Positions 43,644 to 51,835 of a DNA stretch of 64,000 nucleotides are shown one piece after another. Each line of letters begins with the position of its first letter. Position 1 is the first letter of the stretch. The stretch is from Streptomyces sp. NK08204 (GTDB taxonomy: Bacteria > Actinomycetota > Actinomycetes > Streptomycetales > Streptomycetaceae), in NCBI RefSeq assembly GCF_020400585.1, contig NZ_JAINVF010000003.1, positions 186,001-250,000 on the forward strand. Reading direction: 5' to 3'. The notes beneath the pieces are model-generated. The model worked only from the letters and a program-made list of their open reading frames with translations, was not told the origin of the DNA and searched no databases. Both the position numbers and the translations under genes were made by a program.

Positions 43644-44795
43644 GTGCGACGCACTGTTTTTCAGGATGAGCATGAGGCGTTCCGCGCGGTGGTGCGGGAC
43701 CTGATCGAGACAGAGGTCGTACCCGCCTATTCCGAATGGGAAACGGCCGGTCGGGTCCCACGTGACTTTTATCTCAGACTGGGAAAGCTCGGCATCTTCG
43801 GGTTCGGTATCCCGGAAGAGTTCGGCGGCAGTGGCGAAAAGAGCTTCAAGTTCAACGCCGTCATCGCCGAGGAGTGCGCCAGGGCCGGAGTCACCTTCGG
43901 AGGCGCCAGCGCGCATCTGGCGCTTCCGGCCACTCTGGTGAAGTACACGACGCCGGAGCAGAAGCAGCGCTGGCTGCCGGGGTTCGTCACCGGTGAGCTG
44001 ATGACGGCCATTGCGATCACCGAGCCGGGGGCCGGCTCCGACGTCGCCGGTCTGCGTACGACCGCCGAGCTGTCCGAGGACGGCACCCACTACGTGCTCA
44101 ACGGGGCCAAGGCCTTCGTCTCCGGGGGTGCCCAGGCCGATCTGGTGCTCGTCGCCTGCCGCACCTCTGCCGGCGGTTCCGACCGGCGCGGTGGCATGTC
44201 CCTGCTCGCCGTGGACACCCGGGCCCCGGGCGTGGCGGTCGACTCGGAGCTGGTCACGCTCGGCCTGCGGTCCTCCGACATCGTCGGCATGACCTTCACC
44301 GATGTCCGGGTTCCGGTCGGTGACCTGGTGGGCGGGCCGGGTGAGGCCTTCGCCTGTCTGGCCGACATCTTCCCGCAGGAACGCCTGGGCATCGCCGTCG
44401 GCGCGTACGCACACGCCGCCGCCGCGGTCCACCTCGCCACCGAGCACGTCCGCGAGCGCACCGCCTTCGGCAAGCCGGTCGCCGCCTTCCAGAACACCAA
44501 GTTCGTGCTCGCCGACTGCAAGGTCACGGTGAACGCCCTGCAGGCGGTCGTCGACCAGGCCCTGGAGGCCTTCGACGCCGGCGAGCTGACCGCGGAGGAG
44601 GCGGCCGCGACCAAGCTGTACTGCACGGAGACGGCGGTCCGGGTGCTCGACAAGTGCCTGCAGTTGCACGGCGGCCTCGGCTTCACGATGGACAGCCCCA
44701 TCGCCCGTCTGTACGCCGACAACCGCGCGAGCCGGATCTTCGGCGGTACGAGCGAGATCATGCGCACGATCGTCGCCAAGTCCATGGGCCTGTGA
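43644..44795 (+). CDS. Acyl-CoA dehydrogenase
   Basis: 383-aa FAD enzyme introducing an alpha-beta double bond in an acyl-CoA. FAD/substrate motifs AIAITEPGAGSDVAGL, HGGLGFTMDSPIARLYAD and the C-terminal GGTSEIMRTIVAK with the catalytic Glu are present. Start GTG 43644 follows AGGGGGAAG. Divergent from the P450 at 42238, with a terminator downstream that marks the right edge of cluster 2. It might provide an unsaturated acyl donor to the cluster 2 acyltransferase, or be a core fatty-acid gene. Context favours, but does not prove, cluster membership. Confidence 0.87.
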   Translation: MRRTVFQDEHEAFRAVVRDLIETEVVPAYSEWETAGRVPRDFYLRLGKLGIFGFGIPEEFGGSGEKSFKFNAVIAEECARAGVTFGGASAHLALPATLVKYTTPEQKQRWLPGFVTGELMTAIAITEPGAGSDVAGLRTTAELSEDGTHYVLNGAKAFVSGGAQADLVLVACRTSAGGSDRRGGMSLLAVDTRAPGVAVDSELVTLGLRSSDIVGMTFTDVRVPVGDLVGGPGEAFACLADIFPQERLGIAVGAYAHAAAAVHLATEHVRERTAFGKPVAAFQNTKFVLADCKVTVNALQAVVDQALEAFDAGELTAEEAAATKLYCTETAVRVLDKCLQLHGGLGFTMDSPIARLYADNRASRIFGGTSEIMRTIVAKSMGL

Positions 44796-44892
44796 GCCAC
44801 CGGACGCACGGCGAACGCGGAAGACGCGTGGGAGACGCCGTACAGGGCCGTATAAGAAGGAGACACACGGCATAAGCAGGAGACGCACAGCA

Positions 44893-44922
44893 GAGGGGTG
44901 TCCGCCGAGGCGGGCGCCCCTC
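44893..44922. terminator. Hairpin between acyl-CoA dehydrogenase and rhomboid genes
   Basis: GAGGGG and CCGCC pair with GGCGG and CCCCTC through a small internal loop (TGT/GCG), with a GAG apex. It sits between convergent genes. Short direct repeats (aaggagacacacgg-like) precede it from 44856. Confidence 0.65.
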
Positions 44923-44941
44923 CGTCGTGTCCGGCGGCCCC

Positions 44942-45673
44942 TCACCCGCCGGACTCCGGCACCGTCCCCGGGCTGCGCCGCCCGTAGCGCACCCAGGCGT
45001 AACCGAAGCCCAGCCCGAACCCCACCAGGTGCGCCAGATACGCCACCCCCGGCCCCTGAGTGGAACGTCCCGCCGCCGCCCACTGCAGTGCCGCCCAGAA
45101 CGGCAGCACCACCCACGCGGGCAACCGCAGCGGCAGGAAGAACAGGAAGGGGAGCAGACTGGTGACGCGGGCGCGCGGGAACAGGTAAAGGCATGCGCCG
45201 AGGACCGCCGAGATCGCCCCCGAGGCGCCGACCAGCGACTGCTCGGAGGCGGCGTTGGCGGCTGCGTACCCCAGCAGGGCCAGGTATCCGCAGCCGACGT
45301 AGAACAGGGTGAACTCGACCCGGCCCATCCGTTCCTCGGTCACCGCGCCGAAGACGAAGAGGAACAGCATGTTGCCGAGCAGATGCACCCAGCTGCCGTG
45401 CACGAACAGCGCCGTGGCCGGGGTGAGGGCCTCCCGGGCCGGTCCGTCGAACAGCCGGGCCGGGACCACGCCCCAGTGCCGGAAGTACGCCCGCTGCGCG
45501 GCCACCAGCGCGTCCCCGGTGCCGTACGTTCCGATGAGCCCGGAGGCCGGGCCCAGTATGAAGATCAGGGCGCACAGGGCGATGAGGCCGTACGTCATCG
45601 GTGCCGAGGTGCTCCGGACGGCCCGGACGGCTCTGAGAGTCCGGCCGACCGCCGCGCTCCGGTTGCTGATCAT
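44942..45673 (-). CDS. Rhomboid-family intramembrane serine protease
   Basis: 243-aa membrane protease with six or more helices. Catalytic Ser in VGASGAISAVLG, catalytic His in AHLVGFGLGFGY, and the family segment HGSWVHLLGNMLFLFVFG. The L1 loop after helix 1 (about 50-85) contains PARLFDGPA. Start ATG 45673 (MISNRSAAVG); an upstream in-frame ATG would extend it by 11 residues. The substrate is unknown. The first core gene right of cluster 2. Confidence 0.9.
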   Translation of the reverse strand: MISNRSAAVGRTLRAVRAVRSTSAPMTYGLIALCALIFILGPASGLIGTYGTGDALVAAQRAYFRHWGVVPARLFDGPAREALTPATALFVHGSWVHLLGNMLFLFVFGAVTEERMGRVEFTLFYVGCGYLALLGYAAANAASEQSLVGASGAISAVLGACLYLFPRARVTSLLPFLFFLPLRLPAWVVLPFWAALQWAAAGRSTQGPGVAYLAHLVGFGLGFGYAWVRYGRRSPGTVPESGG

Positions 45674-45836
45674 GAATACAGAGCATGACGTAACCGGATG
45701 CATGCTGACAGACCGCCTCGCCGTCATGGACGGACGGGCGGCGGGGACCCGCCAGGCCGTAGGGTACGAGCCACACGCGTCGGGCATCGGCGCGGAGCGA
45801 GACGAGCACCACAACAACAAGGAAGCGACAGGCACG

Positions 45837-46076
45837 ATGACGGTTCCCCTGCCGACCGCCACGACGCGATGGCGTTGCGTCCTCTGCGGCAACCTCACCC
45901 GGTTCGACGTGACCCGCTCGTCGAAGGTCGTCGAGTACGTCCACCTCGATCTGGCCGGTGAGCCGACGGTGGAGGAACGCCAGGTGGTCAGTGAGACCAT
46001 CGAGTCGGTGCGCTGCCGCTGGTGCAACGCGGTGGACCAGGTGGAACTCGTGGATCGGCCGGGTGCCGGCTCCTGA
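45837..46076 (+). CDS. Small zinc-ribbon-like protein
   Basis: 79 aa with two CxxC pairs, CVLCGN near residue 14 and CRWCNA near residue 60, the usual layout of a zinc ribbon. Start ATG 45837 follows AAGGAAGCGACAGGC. It is co-oriented with the NYN-domain gene 38 bases downstream. Function unknown; nucleic-acid binding would fit both the fold and that neighbour. Confidence 0.8.
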   Translation: MTVPLPTATTRWRCVLCGNLTRFDVTRSSKVVEYVHLDLAGEPTVEERQVVSETIESVRCRWCNAVDQVELVDRPGAGS

Positions 46077-46114
46077 GAGGGAGACGGCCCCGTACAGGTA
46101 GTGGGGTGTGACGG

Positions 46115-47458
46115 ATGGTGGAGACCGCAGGCGGGGGGCCGGGCGACGGCACCGCTGAGGTGCTTGACCGTCCGCTGCCCGAAGGCGTGCGCCGCCGGGT
46201 GGTGCAGATCGTCTCCGACGGCTTCGGCGCGCTGACGATGGCGGAACTGCCGACCCAGCTCAGGCAGTACGCCCGCTTCGCCCCGAACCGGCGGGCCAAG
46301 TTCGCCGGGAACGCGATGGCCGCGGCCCTGGAGACCGATCCGCTGTTCCGCCAGCGGATCGGCGAGAAGTTCAAGGAGGCGCAGCCGGAACTCGTCGGCG
46401 CCCTCGAATCCGGCTCCCCGCCCCCGGCCGCGGACCCGCTCGACGTGGCGGCTGCCGTCTACGTGCTGCGCCCGGCGGGCTGGGCGAAGCTCGTGAACGC
46501 GGCCGGGGAGGAGGCCCTGCGCGCGGACGCCGAGCGCGCCGACGAGGAGAGCCGGGCCGAGCTGGAGCGGCTGCGCGAGGAACTGGCGCACGCCCGCGAG
46601 CAGACCCGGGCGGAGACCGAGCGGCTGCGCGCCGAACTGGAGTCGGCGAAGAAGGAAGCCGAATCGCTTCACCGCAAGCTGCGCGCCGCGCTCAGCGACG
46701 TCAAGCGCGGGGAGGCCGCGCTGCGCAAGATGCAGAGCGAGACCGAGGCCGTGCGGGCCGAGGGGCAGGCGCAGGTGTCGGCCGCCGAGAGCGAGACCCG
46801 GCGGCTCAAGGCCCGCCTCGGCGAGGCGGAGGCCGCGCTGGAGGCCACCCGCCGGGCGGCCCGTGAGGGCCGCAGTGTGGAGGACATGCGGGTACGGCTG
46901 CTGCTGGACACCCTGCTGGACGCCACCCAGGGCCTGCGCCGGGAACTGGCCCTGCCGCCGGTGTCCGTGCGCCCGGCCGAGACGGTCGACGCGGTCGAAC
47001 CGGGGCGGATGACCCCGAAGGACATCGCGGCGCGCGCCCTGTCCGAGAACGACCCCGCGATCCTCGACCAGTTGCTCGCGCTGCCCCAGGCGCATCTGGT
47101 GGTCGACGGCTACAACGTCACCAAGACCGGCTACCCGCAGATGCCGCTGGAGAAGCAGCGGTTGCGGCTGCTCGGCCAGCTCTCGGCGCTCGCCGCGCAG
47201 ACCGGCGCCGAGGTGACCTGTGTCTTCGACGGCGCCGAACTGGCCGCGCCGGTGCTGCTCGCGCCGCCGCGCGGAGTGCGGGTGCTGTTCTCCAAGCCGG
47301 GGGTGTCCGCGGACGAGCTGATCCGGCAGCTGGTGCGGGCCGAGCCGCCGGGCCGCCCCGTCATCGTCGCCTCCACCGACCGTGAGGTGGCCGACGGGGT
47401 CGCGCGGGCCGGTGCCCGGCCGGTCGCCTCTGCGGTGCTTCTGAAGCGACTGTCCTGA
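46115..47458 (+). CDS. NYN/PIN-like RNA-binding domain protein with coiled coil
   Basis: 447 aa. The N-terminal 120 residues are of unknown fold, residues 140-285 form a long coiled coil rich in E, R and A, and residues 320-447 are a YacP-type NYN domain. Its acidic active-site residues are seen in LVVDGYNVTKTG, SADELIRQLV and VASTDREVADG. NYN domains are related to PIN nucleases, so RNA cleavage or binding is likely. Start ATG 46115 lies 38 bases after the small zinc protein. Confidence 0.87.
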   Translation: MVETAGGGPGDGTAEVLDRPLPEGVRRRVVQIVSDGFGALTMAELPTQLRQYARFAPNRRAKFAGNAMAAALETDPLFRQRIGEKFKEAQPELVGALESGSPPPAADPLDVAAAVYVLRPAGWAKLVNAAGEEALRADAERADEESRAELERLREELAHAREQTRAETERLRAELESAKKEAESLHRKLRAALSDVKRGEAALRKMQSETEAVRAEGQAQVSAAESETRRLKARLGEAEAALEATRRAAREGRSVEDMRVRLLLDTLLDATQGLRRELALPPVSVRPAETVDAVEPGRMTPKDIAARALSENDPAILDQLLALPQAHLVVDGYNVTKTGYPQMPLEKQRLRLLGQLSALAAQTGAEVTCVFDGAELAAPVLLAPPRGVRVLFSKPGVSADELIRQLVRAEPPGRPVIVASTDREVADGVARAGARPVASAVLLKRLS

Positions 47459-47681
47459 AGGTCCAATGGGCACAGGTAATGCCCGAATTGGAACTGAATC
47501 GACCGAAGCGTTACGCAACGTAGTGTCAATCGGGCATCACTGCATGTGCGTTGTGTGCAAAGAATGCATTGAGTGACGAGCTTTTTTGCTGCGGGGATTT
47601 GATCTGATCACGATGGGGTCACTAGGGTCTGAGCTCGAACCTCCGAACGGGTGATCACTCACAAGAAGGAGTTCGCCTTCC

Positions 47682-48722
47682 GTGGCGTCCCACCGTCGAC
47701 CCAAGCAGCCGAGCCGCACGCGTGTCACCGTGCTGACCACAGCAGCCGCCGCTGCCGTCGCACTGAGTGCGAACGCCGCCAACGCCGCTCCGAGTGAGAA
47801 GCTCACCAAGGACGAGGTCAAGGCCAAGGTCGACAAGCTCTACGAGCAGGCGGAACAGGCCACCGAGAAGTACGACGGGGCCAAGGAGAAGCAGCGGAAG
47901 CTGCAGAAGGAAATCTCCACGATCCAGGACAACGTCGCCCGCGGCCAGGAGGACCTCAACAAGCTGCGTGACGGCCTGGGTTCGCTGGCCAGCGCCCAGT
48001 ACCGCTCCGGCGGCATCGACCCCTCGGTCCAGCTCTTCCTGTCGTCCAACCCGGACGACTACCTCGACAAGGCCTCCACGCTCGACCAGTTGAGCAGCCA
48101 GCAGGTCGAGGCCCTGAAGAAGATCCAGGACAAACAGCGTGAACTCGCCCAGGAGCGGGCGGAGGCCACCGAGAAGCTCAAGGACCTCGCCGCCACCCGC
48201 ACCGAGCTGGGCAAGAAGAAGAAGGAAGTCCAGGCCAAGCTCGCCGAGGCGCAGAAGCTGCTCAACTCCCTGACTGCCAAGGAGAAGGCGCAGCTCGCCG
48301 CCGAGCAGGAGCGCGCCAACCGCTCCTCCAGCCAGCGCGTGCACCTCGGTGACACCCCGCCCTCCTCCGGCCGTGCCGCAGCCGCGTTCGCCGCCGCCCA
48401 GAGCAAGCTCGGCTCGCCGTACGTCTACGGCGCCTCCGGCCCCTCCTCCTTCGACTGCTCGGGCCTGACCTCCTGGGCCTACGCCCAGGCCGGCGTCTCC
48501 ATACCGCGCACCTCCCAGGCCCAGGCCAACATAGGCACCCGCATCTACTCGGTGAGCGACCTCAAGGTCGGCGACCTGGTCTTCTTCTTCAACGACATCC
48601 ACCACGTCGGCCTCTACGCGGGCAACGGCCAGATCCTGCACGCGCCGCGCACCGGGACGGTCGTCCGCTACGAGTCGATGGACACCATCGGCGGTCCGTT
48701 CATGTTCGGCGTCCGCGTCTGA
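47682..48722 (+). CDS. Secreted NlpC/P60 peptidoglycan endopeptidase (copy 1)
   Basis: 346 aa, RipA-like. A Sec signal is near residues 10-35 (TTAAAAAVALSANAANAA), a long coiled coil at 40-215, and an NlpC/P60 domain at 235-346 with catalytic Cys in FDCSGLTSWAY and His in HHVGLYAGNGQILH. It hydrolyses peptide stems in the wall. GTG 47682 has AAGAAGGAG upstream. The 223-base upstream region is AT-richer, with GGAACT and a CGTTACGCAACG dyad (47507-47518) and a bulged inverted repeat (TCACTGCAT...AGTGA) that may be regulatory. Confidence 0.93.
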   Translation: MASHRRPKQPSRTRVTVLTTAAAAAVALSANAANAAPSEKLTKDEVKAKVDKLYEQAEQATEKYDGAKEKQRKLQKEISTIQDNVARGQEDLNKLRDGLGSLASAQYRSGGIDPSVQLFLSSNPDDYLDKASTLDQLSSQQVEALKKIQDKQRELAQERAEATEKLKDLAATRTELGKKKKEVQAKLAEAQKLLNSLTAKEKAQLAAEQERANRSSSQRVHLGDTPPSSGRAAAAFAAAQSKLGSPYVYGASGPSSFDCSGLTSWAYAQAGVSIPRTSQAQANIGTRIYSVSDLKVGDLVFFFNDIHHVGLYAGNGQILHAPRTGTVVRYESMDTIGGPFMFGVRV

Positions 48723-48962
48723 CCCTCCGCGCGACACGGACACGGTGGCGCCCGAACGGGCGAATCCCGGCAACCGGAAGTGACTGCGCGCCCCGCTCAT
48801 GACCTGCGTCAGCGGCGGGGCGTCACGTTGTGTTGCCGCCGAGGTCTTTGGCCGCCCCCCTTCCGCACGGCTACTGTCTGCCGCGTTTCCCGGTGCCGGG
48901 GCCTGTGAGTCCCAGGCGCCGGGGAGCGGTACCTGTCGTCAGCGGAAGGACGTTGGCTTCCC

Positions 48963-50000
48963 GTGGGCTCCCATCGCCGCCTTGCATCCTCCGGGTTCGA
49001 CCGGGGCGCCGTCACTCTTTGCGTGCTGACGGCAGCCGCCGGCGCGCTCGGCGCCGTACCGGCCGTCGCCGCGCCGCACGGGAACACCCGTGCCGAGGTG
49101 GACCGCCTCTACGAGCAGGCCGAGCGGGCGACCGAGGCGTACGACAAGGAAGCCGAGCGGGCCGGCGCGCTGCGCCGCCGGGTGCGTGACGCCCAGGACC
49201 ACCTCGCCCGCCAGCAGCAGCGCGTCAACACCATGCGGGAGCAGCTCGGTTCGCTGGCCGGTGCGCAGTACCGCTCCGGCGGCATCGATCCGGCCGTCGC
49301 CCTGCTGCTGTCCGCAGACCCCGACGACTACCTGGAGAAGGCAGCCACCCTCGACCACGTCGACGCCCTCCAGGCCTCCCGCCTCAAGGAGTTGCGGTCC
49401 GCGCTGCGCGAACTCGCCCAGGAACGCGCCGAGGCCGCCGGGGAACTCGCCGAACTGGAGCGCAGCCGCAAGACGGTCGCCGTGCACAAGCGGACGGTGG
49501 AGCGGAAGCTCGCCAGGGCACGGGAGTTGCTCAACGCCATGCCCGCCGCCGACCGCGCCGCCTGGGACCGCGCCTCCCGCGGCAGCCGCGGTGGCCCGCC
49601 CGGCCTCACCGGCGCCGTCGCCCCCGACACCCCCGTCGCCCCCGAAGCCCCCGATGCCCGCGCCGCCGCCGCGGTCGCCGCCGCCCGCTCCGCCCTCGGC
49701 CGCCCCTATGTGTGGGGCGCGAGCGGCCCCTCCGCCTTCGACTGCTCGGGCCTGATGCAGTGGTCGTACGCGCACGCCGGCATCCACCTGCCGCGCACCT
49801 CGATGGAACAGCGGTACGCCGGGCACCAGATCCCGCTCTCCCAGGCCCGCCCCGGTGACCTGGTGGTCTACCGCTCCGACGCCAGCCATGTGGCGATGTA
49901 CGTCGGCAACGGCCAGGTCATCCACGCGCCCCACCCGGGGGCCCCGGTGCGCTACGACCCGGTCGGGATGATGCCCATCTCCTCCGTCACCCGTCCCTGA
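48963..50000 (+). CDS. Secreted NlpC/P60 peptidoglycan endopeptidase (copy 2)
   Basis: 345-aa paralogue of the preceding gene with the same layout: signal sequence, coiled coil (about 40-190), a variable Pro/Ala linker, and an NlpC/P60 domain with FDCSGLMQWSY and SHVAMYVGNGQVIH. The coiled-coil repeats (LGSLAGAQYRSGGIDP in both) show recent tandem duplication, whereas the linker and catalytic ends have diverged. GTG 48963 follows AGCGGAAGGAC. The 240-base gap between the copies shows no other gene. Confidence 0.92.
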   Translation: MGSHRRLASSGFDRGAVTLCVLTAAAGALGAVPAVAAPHGNTRAEVDRLYEQAERATEAYDKEAERAGALRRRVRDAQDHLARQQQRVNTMREQLGSLAGAQYRSGGIDPAVALLLSADPDDYLEKAATLDHVDALQASRLKELRSALRELAQERAEAAGELAELERSRKTVAVHKRTVERKLARARELLNAMPAADRAAWDRASRGSRGGPPGLTGAVAPDTPVAPEAPDARAAAAVAAARSALGRPYVWGASGPSAFDCSGLMQWSYAHAGIHLPRTSMEQRYAGHQIPLSQARPGDLVVYRSDASHVAMYVGNGQVIHAPHPGAPVRYDPVGMMPISSVTRP

Positions 50001-50029
50001 GCCGGGCCCGCGCGCCGTACGATCGGAAA

Positions 50030-51232
50030 ATGGCTGTTCGCACACGGGCGCGGCGGGCGTGGCGCACCGCGGTGGCGGGGGTCTGTCTGCTGCTCGTGCC
50101 GCCCCTTGCCGGATGCGGCGGGCAGCGGGCGGACGGTTCGGCGCGGGCACAGGTGCAGCGGGTGCTGGACCGCCGGTCGGCCGCGCTGCTGCACCACGAC
50201 GAGGCGGCGTACGCCGTGACCGGCACCCGGACCGGGTACACCCGGCTGCGCGCGCTCCCGCTGTCCGCCTGGAGCTACCGCGTCACCGGCCTGCACGGCA
50301 CCGGCTCCGGCGCCACCGCCGAGGCCGAACTGCGCTTCTCCGTCGCGGGCTACGACCGGGTCCCGGTCAGCACCCGCCGCACCCTCACCCTGAGCCGCAC
50401 CGTCGACGGGAAGTGGTACGTCACCGCGGACCGGCCCGCGCCCAAGGCCGGGCAGCAGCTGTGGGACCAGGGCACGGTCACCGCGGTCCGGGGCGCGCAC
50501 AGCCTGGTCCTCGGTTCCGGGCAGTCCGCCGCACGCCTGCGCGGGTACGCGCGGCTCGCCGACCGTGCGGTGCCGGCCGTGTCCCGCCGGTGGGGCGAGG
50601 GCTGGAGCCGGCGGGTCGTCCTGCTCGTGCCCCGGTCGCTGCAGGGCATGGCGGGCCTGCTCGGCGCGCCCGCCGCCGACTACCGGGGCATCGCCGCGGT
50701 CACCACCGGTGAGGCGGGCGGCTCGGGAACGGCCCCCGCGGACCGGGTGATCGTCAACCCGGACGCGTACGGCGGTCTCGGCGCCGTCGGCAAACAGGTC
50801 GTGATCACCCACGAGACGACCCATGTGGCCACCCGGGCACAGACCACCGGCGCCACACCGCTGTGGCTCTCCGAGGGGTACGCCGACTGGATCGGCTACC
50901 TGGACACCTCCCGCGCCCCCACCGACATCGCGCCGGAACTCGCCCACGCCGTCGAGGACGGCCATGTCCCCTCGGCGCTCCCGCCCGACCGGGACTTCGG
51001 CTTCAGCGGCGACCCGACCCGGCTCGCCGAGGCCTACGAGAGCGGCTGGCTGGCCTGCCGGATGATCGCCGACCAGTGGGGCGAGCCCCGGCTCGGCGCC
51101 TTCTACCGGGCCGTCGGCGGCCACAAGGAGCGGGCGGGAGCGGTCGCGGGGGCGCTGGAGAAGGTGCTCGGCATCACGCCGGGGGTGTTCGCCGCACGGT
51201 GGCGGGAGTACGTCAGGACTCAGCTCGGCTGA
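50030..51232 (+). CDS. Lipoprotein with HExxH metallopeptidase motif
   Basis: 400 aa. Signal with lipobox LAGC near residue 28, so anchored outside the membrane. An NTF2-like region spans about 35-150. The peptidase-like C-terminal half carries VVITHETTHVA (the two zinc His and Glu) and a downstream SEGYADW Glu, the gluzincin layout. Substrate unknown. It follows the NlpC genes by 29 bases, so a wall-related role is possible. Its 3' end overlaps the convergent PadR gene by 20 bases. Confidence 0.85.
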   Translation: MAVRTRARRAWRTAVAGVCLLLVPPLAGCGGQRADGSARAQVQRVLDRRSAALLHHDEAAYAVTGTRTGYTRLRALPLSAWSYRVTGLHGTGSGATAEAELRFSVAGYDRVPVSTRRTLTLSRTVDGKWYVTADRPAPKAGQQLWDQGTVTAVRGAHSLVLGSGQSAARLRGYARLADRAVPAVSRRWGEGWSRRVVLLVPRSLQGMAGLLGAPAADYRGIAAVTTGEAGGSGTAPADRVIVNPDAYGGLGAVGKQVVITHETTHVATRAQTTGATPLWLSEGYADWIGYLDTSRAPTDIAPELAHAVEDGHVPSALPPDRDFGFSGDPTRLAEAYESGWLACRMIADQWGEPRLGAFYRAVGGHKERAGAVAGALEKVLGITPGVFAARWREYVRTQLG

Positions 51233-51746
51233 GCGTGCCGATGGCCTCGCGCAGCCAGGCCCGTTCGGCCTCCCCGGTTGCGCGGGCCACCCGCAGCATG
51301 CCCTCGCGGAACAGGTTCCCGGCCTCCTCCGCGCGCACCGGCGTGCCGTCCCGGTAGAAGAAGCTCGCCGGAGTCTGCAGGAACTCCAGCCGACGGCGCA
51401 GCACCGTGGCCTGTTCCGCGCGGTCGGGCAGGTGGTGCAGGAAGGCGAGGACCGTGTTGAAGCGGACCTGGTCGGTGATCTCGGCCGGCTTGGGATGGCG
51501 CAGCCGCTCCAGCAGCTCCGCGCGGCCCTGCCCGGTGAGCGACAGCACCCGGCGCGGGGCGGCGCCGGCCCCCTCCTCGGTGTGCTGGTCGAGCTTCCCG
51601 GCGGCGACGAGCCGGTTGATGGCCGGGTACAGAGCGCCGTCACTGACCGGGCGGACATGACCGCTGAGCGCCTTGATGCGCTCCTTCAGCTCGTACCCGT
51701 GCAGCGGCTCCTCGGCGAGGAAACCGAGGATCGACAGCTCCAGCAC
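51213..51746 (-). CDS. PadR-family transcriptional repressor
   Basis: 177 aa. N-terminal winged helix: MLELSILGFLAEEPLHGYEL, then DGALYPAINRLVAAG, the PadR signature. The C-terminal dimerisation helices are of normal length. Divergent from a MATE transporter, with tandem palindromes in between (51781-51811). It most likely represses the transporter until a toxic compound is bound, a known PadR arrangement. Start ATG 51746 has AAGGAGG about 7 bases upstream. Confidence 0.93.
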   Translation of the reverse strand: MLELSILGFLAEEPLHGYELKERIKALSGHVRPVSDGALYPAINRLVAAGKLDQHTEEGAGAAPRRVLSLTGQGRAELLERLRHPKPAEITDQVRFNTVLAFLHHLPDRAEQATVLRRRLEFLQTPASFFYRDGTPVRAEEAGNLFREGMLRVARATGEAERAWLREAIGTLSRAES

Positions 51747-51780
51747 GCGAATTCCTCCTTGGCAGGGGGCGGAACACCAT

Positions 51781-51811
51781 GATAGCTCTTATCGAGCTAT
51801 CTCGAATCGAG
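51781..51811. promoter_or_regulatory. Tandem palindromes between PadR and MATE genes
   Basis: GATAGCTC-TTATC-GAGCTATC (51781-51801) is a perfect 8+8 dyad. It is overlapped at one base by CTCGA-A-TCGAG (51801-51811). This is the likely PadR operator. It also argues that the MATE gene starts at GTG 51836 and not at the ATG (51779) that lies just before the palindrome. Confidence 0.8.
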
Positions 51812-51835
51812 GTATTCGCCATCAGGGGGTCTCCC

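Noticed and set aside
43008..45944. Very long minus-strand open frame across the acyl-CoA dehydrogenase
   Set aside because: It is a high-GC shadow; the plus-strand dehydrogenase has clear motifs. Only the rhomboid segments, which lie in a defined frame, are real on the minus strand.
44942..47518. Rhomboid gene extended through the NYN-domain gene on the opposite strand
   Set aside because: The upstream extension is antisense to the zinc-ribbon and NYN genes and shows no domain. The rhomboid protein begins at 45673.
47480..47681. Possible c-di-AMP (ydaO-type) riboswitch before the first NlpC/P60 gene
   Set aside because: Such leaders precede some Streptomyces wall hydrolase genes, but the region is short and lacks the conserved ydaO core segments. 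Only simple dyads were seen.
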